This document shows, in pieces, positions 61,443 through 64,000 of a stretch of 64,000 bases of DNA. Within the stretch, counting starts at the first letter, position 1, and each line of letters opens with the position of its first letter. Source of the DNA: Kallipyga gabonensis. Its GTDB lineage: Bacteria; Bacillota; Clostridia; Tissierellales; Peptoniphilaceae. The stretch spans positions 124,001 through 188,000 of the forward strand of contig NZ_CXYV01000001.1 of NCBI RefSeq assembly GCF_001286805.1, in the 5' to 3' direction. The notes under the pieces are model-generated. The model was not told where the DNA came from. It ran no database searches and saw only the letters and a program-made list of their open reading frames with translations. The translations under genes and the position numbers were made by a program.

Positions 61443-62723
61443 TTAGTTTTCATAGCCGGGCTTTCCCAGGAGCTTGAACATATTGGCCTTGTAAAATTCC
61501 ACACCAGGCTGGTTAAAGGGGTTAACCCCCAGCATATAGCCCGAAACCCCAACAGCCACTTCAAAGAAGTAAATCAGCTGGCCCATGACCTCCGGTGTCC
61601 ATTCCTCCAGCTCCAGGTAAATATTGGGTACCTGACCATCCACATGGGCCTGGAGGGTGCCCAGCATGGCATTGCGGTTGATCTCGTGGAGGTCGCGGCC
61701 GGCCAGGTAGTTGAGTTTATCATCATTATCGTCGTCAGAAGGAATCAGAACTTCTTTCCCTGCCTTCTTGATCCAGAGGACGGTTTCAAAATGAATCCGG
61801 GGACCTTCCTGGATCCACTGGCCCAGGGAATGGAGGTCAGTCGTGTTCATGACAGAAGCCGGGAATAGGCCCTTGCCGTCCTTACCCTCCGATTCTCCAT
61901 AAAGTTGTTTCCACCATTCCTGGAAATACTTGAGGAAGGGTTCATAGCCCACCAGGATTTCCATGAACTTGCCCTGGTCGACCATGACATTCCGCATAGC
62001 GGCGTATTGGAGAGCAGGGTTCTTATCAAAGTCTTCATTCAGGTAAAGGTCCATCCCTTTTTGGGCACCGGCCATAAGGGCATCGATGTCGATGCCGGCT
62101 ACAGCGATGGGCAAGAGGCCGACCGCGGTGAGGACGGTGAAACGCCCACCCACATCATCCGGAACGACAAATTCTTCATAGCCACTCCGGTCGGCCAGGT
62201 TTTTCAGGGCTCCTCTTGCCCGGTCAGTGGTAACGAAAATCCGGTCTTTCAGCCCTTCCTTCCCCACTTTTTCTTCCAGGAGGTCCCGGAAGAGACGGAA
62301 GGCCAAACCGGGTTCAGTCGTCGTTCCGGACTTGGAGATGACGTTGATGGAGAAGTCCTTATCTTGCAAATAGTCCAAAAGCTGGGCGGTGACTTCCGTT
62401 GACATATGGTTGCCGGCATAAACCACCTGGACCTTGCCCTTTTCATAGATGGGTGAAAAGGCCTCGATAACGGCTCGGGCTCCCAAGTAGGATCCGCCGA
62501 TTCCAATGACCACCAGGACCTGGGAGTGGCCCTGGATCTTCTTGGCGGCTTCCTTGATCCGCCGGTATTCGTCTTTGTCATAATCTTGGGGAAGTTTAAT
62601 CCATCCGGTAAAATCGGACCCCTCCCCTTTTCCCGTAACCAGGGTACGGAGAGCATTCAGAGCCCGGTCTTTTTTTTCTTGACACTCCCGGTCGAATCCT
62701 GCATTTGAAAAATCAATCTTCAT
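61443..62723 (-). CDS. pgi: Glucose-6-phosphate isomerase
   Basis: Interconverts glucose 6-phosphate and fructose 6-phosphate. 426 residues, the short Firmicutes form: VVIGIGGSYLGARAVIE, VISKSGTTTEPGLAFRLFR (substrate phosphate site), GGRFTVLTAVGLLPIAVAG, and the C-terminal catalytic region with NPFNQPGVEFYK. AAGGAGG before the ATG. With pfkA and pyk 6-9 kb downstream this is a glycolysis-rich stretch. Confidence 0.97.
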   Translation of the reverse strand: MKIDFSNAGFDRECQEKKDRALNALRTLVTGKGEGSDFTGWIKLPQDYDKDEYRRIKEAAKKIQGHSQVLVVIGIGGSYLGARAVIEAFSPIYEKGKVQVVYAGNHMSTEVTAQLLDYLQDKDFSINVISKSGTTTEPGLAFRLFRDLLEEKVGKEGLKDRIFVTTDRARGALKNLADRSGYEEFVVPDDVGGRFTVLTAVGLLPIAVAGIDIDALMAGAQKGMDLYLNEDFDKNPALQYAAMRNVMVDQGKFMEILVGYEPFLKYFQEWWKQLYGESEGKDGKGLFPASVMNTTDLHSLGQWIQEGPRIHFETVLWIKKAGKEVLIPSDDDNDDKLNYLAGRDLHEINRNAMLGTLQAHVDGQVPNIYLELEEWTPEVMGQLIYFFEVAVGVSGYMLGVNPFNQPGVEFYKANMFKLLGKPGYEN

Positions 62724-62795
62724 GGGGCCTCCTTGGTTTTTTCGGTCGGGCCGGCGGCCTGCCCCCCGGCCTCTTCATGGTAGAAATTCATTCCC

Positions 62796-63893
62796 TCAAT
62801 CCAGGCAATCCACCTGAAGGAGGGCAATATCATCCTTTTGATTTCCTGACCGGAAATCAGTGATGGTTTGAGCAATAGTATCCAGCATAAAAAGTCCTGA
62901 GTTCCGAACCAAATCCATTAGGCGGTCAGTGCCAAAGGGCTCACCGGCCTCGTTCATGGTCTCGGTTGCTCCGTCCGTATAAAAGAGGAAGCGGTCGTTG
63001 GTCCGATAAACCAGCCGGTGCTGTTGGTAACGATGTTGGTCAAAAAGTGGGGAAATGAACATTCCTCTGGCCCGGATTTCCTCCACCTTTTCCTGCCTTT
63101 TCAAAAGGGGGAAGGCATTGTGACCGGCATTCGCATAGGTCATGGTATGGTTTTGTGTATCAAATAAGGCATAAAAGATGGTGAAATACTGGTCATCGGA
63201 AATGGAAATTTCTGTAAATCGACTCCTGAGTGAATCCAATACCTTGCCGGGCTGGCGGATCTTTTCTTCTTTTAGAATGGACCGCATGGCCTGGCGCACG
63301 AACATGGTCAAGATGGAGGCGGAGATTCCATGCCCGACCACATCGGAAATATAAAGAGCGATCTTGCCCTGGCCCAAGGGGACCAGGTCGAAAAAGTCGC
63401 CGGAAAGCTCGTTGTTGGGGTAGTAGCGGGAATTAAAGCGAAGGGGGCCATAAGCCGTCAGTGAAGGCAACATGTCCTCCTGAAGGGAACGGGCAAAGTT
63501 CATCTCTCGGGAAATGCGAAGCTGGTCGCCGAAAAGCTGAGTGGTAAATTGGGATTGACGAGTGATGTCCCGAAAAACCTGGACCACTTGAATGACCTGC
63601 CCCCCCTCGATTACGGGAGAGCAGGTAAGGGAATAGACGGTTGGACCAATGCAAAGTTCCGTCCGATAAGCCTGACCATCCCGAAATACCCTCTTGGCAT
63701 TCACCAGGGGAAAGGATTTTTTCAGATGAGGAGCTCGGACCAGCCTGGAAACCATAGACCGATTTTCATAGACGATCTCTAACTTGCGGTTGACAACTCG
63801 AATGGCATCTTCCATAGCATCAAGCCAGCTAAAGGCGGGATTCTCTTCCGCCATAACCGAATGAATGAGGTTTTTTTCCGGATTTTTCCCCAT
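62796..63893 (-). CDS. SpoIIE/RsbU-type serine phosphatase with PAS domain
   Basis: About 365 residues. N-terminal PAS-like domain (about 25-125, with DAIRVVNRKLEIVYENRSM). PPM/SpoIIE phosphatase domain: manganese ligands in NELSGDFFDLVPLG, ISDVVGHGISASILTMFV, ANAGHNAFPLL, FYTDGATETMNEAGEPFG and QKDDIALLQVD. The usual GGD is SGD, a common variation. Likely controls an anti-sigma factor by dephosphorylating an antagonist protein; no sigma or antagonist gene is adjacent. The ATG at 63893 has GGAGGAGGG upstream, better than the one at 63914. Confidence 0.92.
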   Translation of the reverse strand: MGKNPEKNLIHSVMAEENPAFSWLDAMEDAIRVVNRKLEIVYENRSMVSRLVRAPHLKKSFPLVNAKRVFRDGQAYRTELCIGPTVYSLTCSPVIEGGQVIQVVQVFRDITRQSQFTTQLFGDQLRISREMNFARSLQEDMLPSLTAYGPLRFNSRYYPNNELSGDFFDLVPLGQGKIALYISDVVGHGISASILTMFVRQAMRSILKEEKIRQPGKVLDSLRSRFTEISISDDQYFTIFYALFDTQNHTMTYANAGHNAFPLLKRQEKVEEIRARGMFISPLFDQHRYQQHRLVYRTNDRFLFYTDGATETMNEAGEPFGTDRLMDLVRNSGLFMLDTIAQTITDFRSGNQKDDIALLQVDCLD

Positions 63894-63937
63894 GGAGGCC
63901 CTCCTCCCTGACATCTTAACTTTTCAATACAGCTTTT

Positions 63938-63943
63938 ATTCTA
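63938..63943 (-). promoter_or_regulatory. Candidate promoter of the phosphatase-pgi operon
   Basis: Minus strand TGGTAGAAT: extended TGn and TAGAAT (63943-63938), about 45 bases before the start. The nearest -35 candidate is weak. The remaining bases to the window edge show nothing else. Confidence 0.4.
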
Positions 63944-64000
63944 CCATAGATCAGTCAACTTATTGAAGGCCACTTGTCTAGCGAAAGAGACCGGGATCCG

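Noticed and set aside
61433-61564. Longer N-terminus for deoC
   Set aside because: The 44 extra residues overlap pgi out of frame and do not resemble the family; the shorter start has a ribosome site and normal length.
62724-62795. Terminator between the phosphatase and pgi
   Set aside because: A GC-rich hairpin (GGCCGG / CCGGCC) is present but on the minus strand it is followed by GACCGAAAAAA and not by T, so it does not qualify.

Overview
Organism. The window looks like a chromosome segment of a low-to-moderate GC Gram-positive anaerobe of the Firmicutes, probably class Clostridia/Tissierellia. Grounds: a Firmicutes-type S10-spc-alpha ribosomal cluster with zinc-type S14 and a KOW-domain protein beside infA, ECF transporter ATPases, a lysine riboswitch with intrinsic terminator, class III fructose-1,6-bisphosphatase, a sortase-type surface protein, a SpoIIE-type phosphatase and a dnaE-pfkA-pyk order. 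An anaerobic coccus of the Peptoniphilaceae type is a guess; the genus cannot be fixed from sequence reading alone.

Layout. 1-5.4 kb (minus strand): the two ECF ATPases (ecfA2 cut by the window edge), an L,D-transpeptidase, a mutarotase-fold protein and a cation diffusion facilitator. 5.4-20.3 kb (minus): one long ribosomal operon from rpsJ to rplQ with secY, adk, infA and rpoA, led by a promoter and a structured leader of about 280 nt. 20.3-23.1 kb (minus): an ABC importer (fused binding protein/permease plus ATPase) behind a lysine riboswitch, hence a predicted lysine importer. 23.1-28.3 kb (plus): fbp, then a HAD phosphatase, galT and a gate-domain membrane protein. 28.7-38.0 kb (minus): ctp, uvrB, uvrA, a phospholipase C-like protein, fetA, fetB and tadA, apparently one operon. 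38.2-44.1 kb (minus): a peptide-sensing style module with response regulator, intramembrane-type histidine kinase, small membrane protein and an ABC transporter with a direct-repeat operator. 44.2-46.1 kb: a zinc-ribbon protein and over 1 kb of non-coding hairpin repeats. 46.1-53.1 kb (minus): alpha-glucosidase plus sugar symporter, a Cna_B surface protein and an MFS transporter. 53.2-63.9 kb (minus): SpoIIE-type phosphatase, pgi, deoC, sirtuin, a zinc-ribbon membrane protein, dnaE, pfkA and pyk.

How it fits together. The ribosomal, secretion and RNA polymerase genes, DNA repair and replication genes and upper glycolysis (pgi, pfkA, pyk, with fbp for the reverse step) are housekeeping. Sugar use is extended by the alpha-1,6-type glucosidase with its symporter, and by galT. 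The accessory parts are the surface protein, the two-component/ABC module and the repeat arrays.

Most unusual signal. Four intergenic arrays (28.3, 45.0, 45.8 and 52.9 kb) are built from tandem units of 42-54 bp. Each unit is a strong palindrome plus a short linker. The palindrome arms differ completely between arrays but are nearly uniform within one, while the linker keeps a shared core close to TYGGCRAAWWTG. In the 45.0 kb array the linker reverses orientation exactly at a unit whose two stem arms come from two different palindromes. This looks like an undescribed hairpin-repeat family that spreads, homogenises and inverts.
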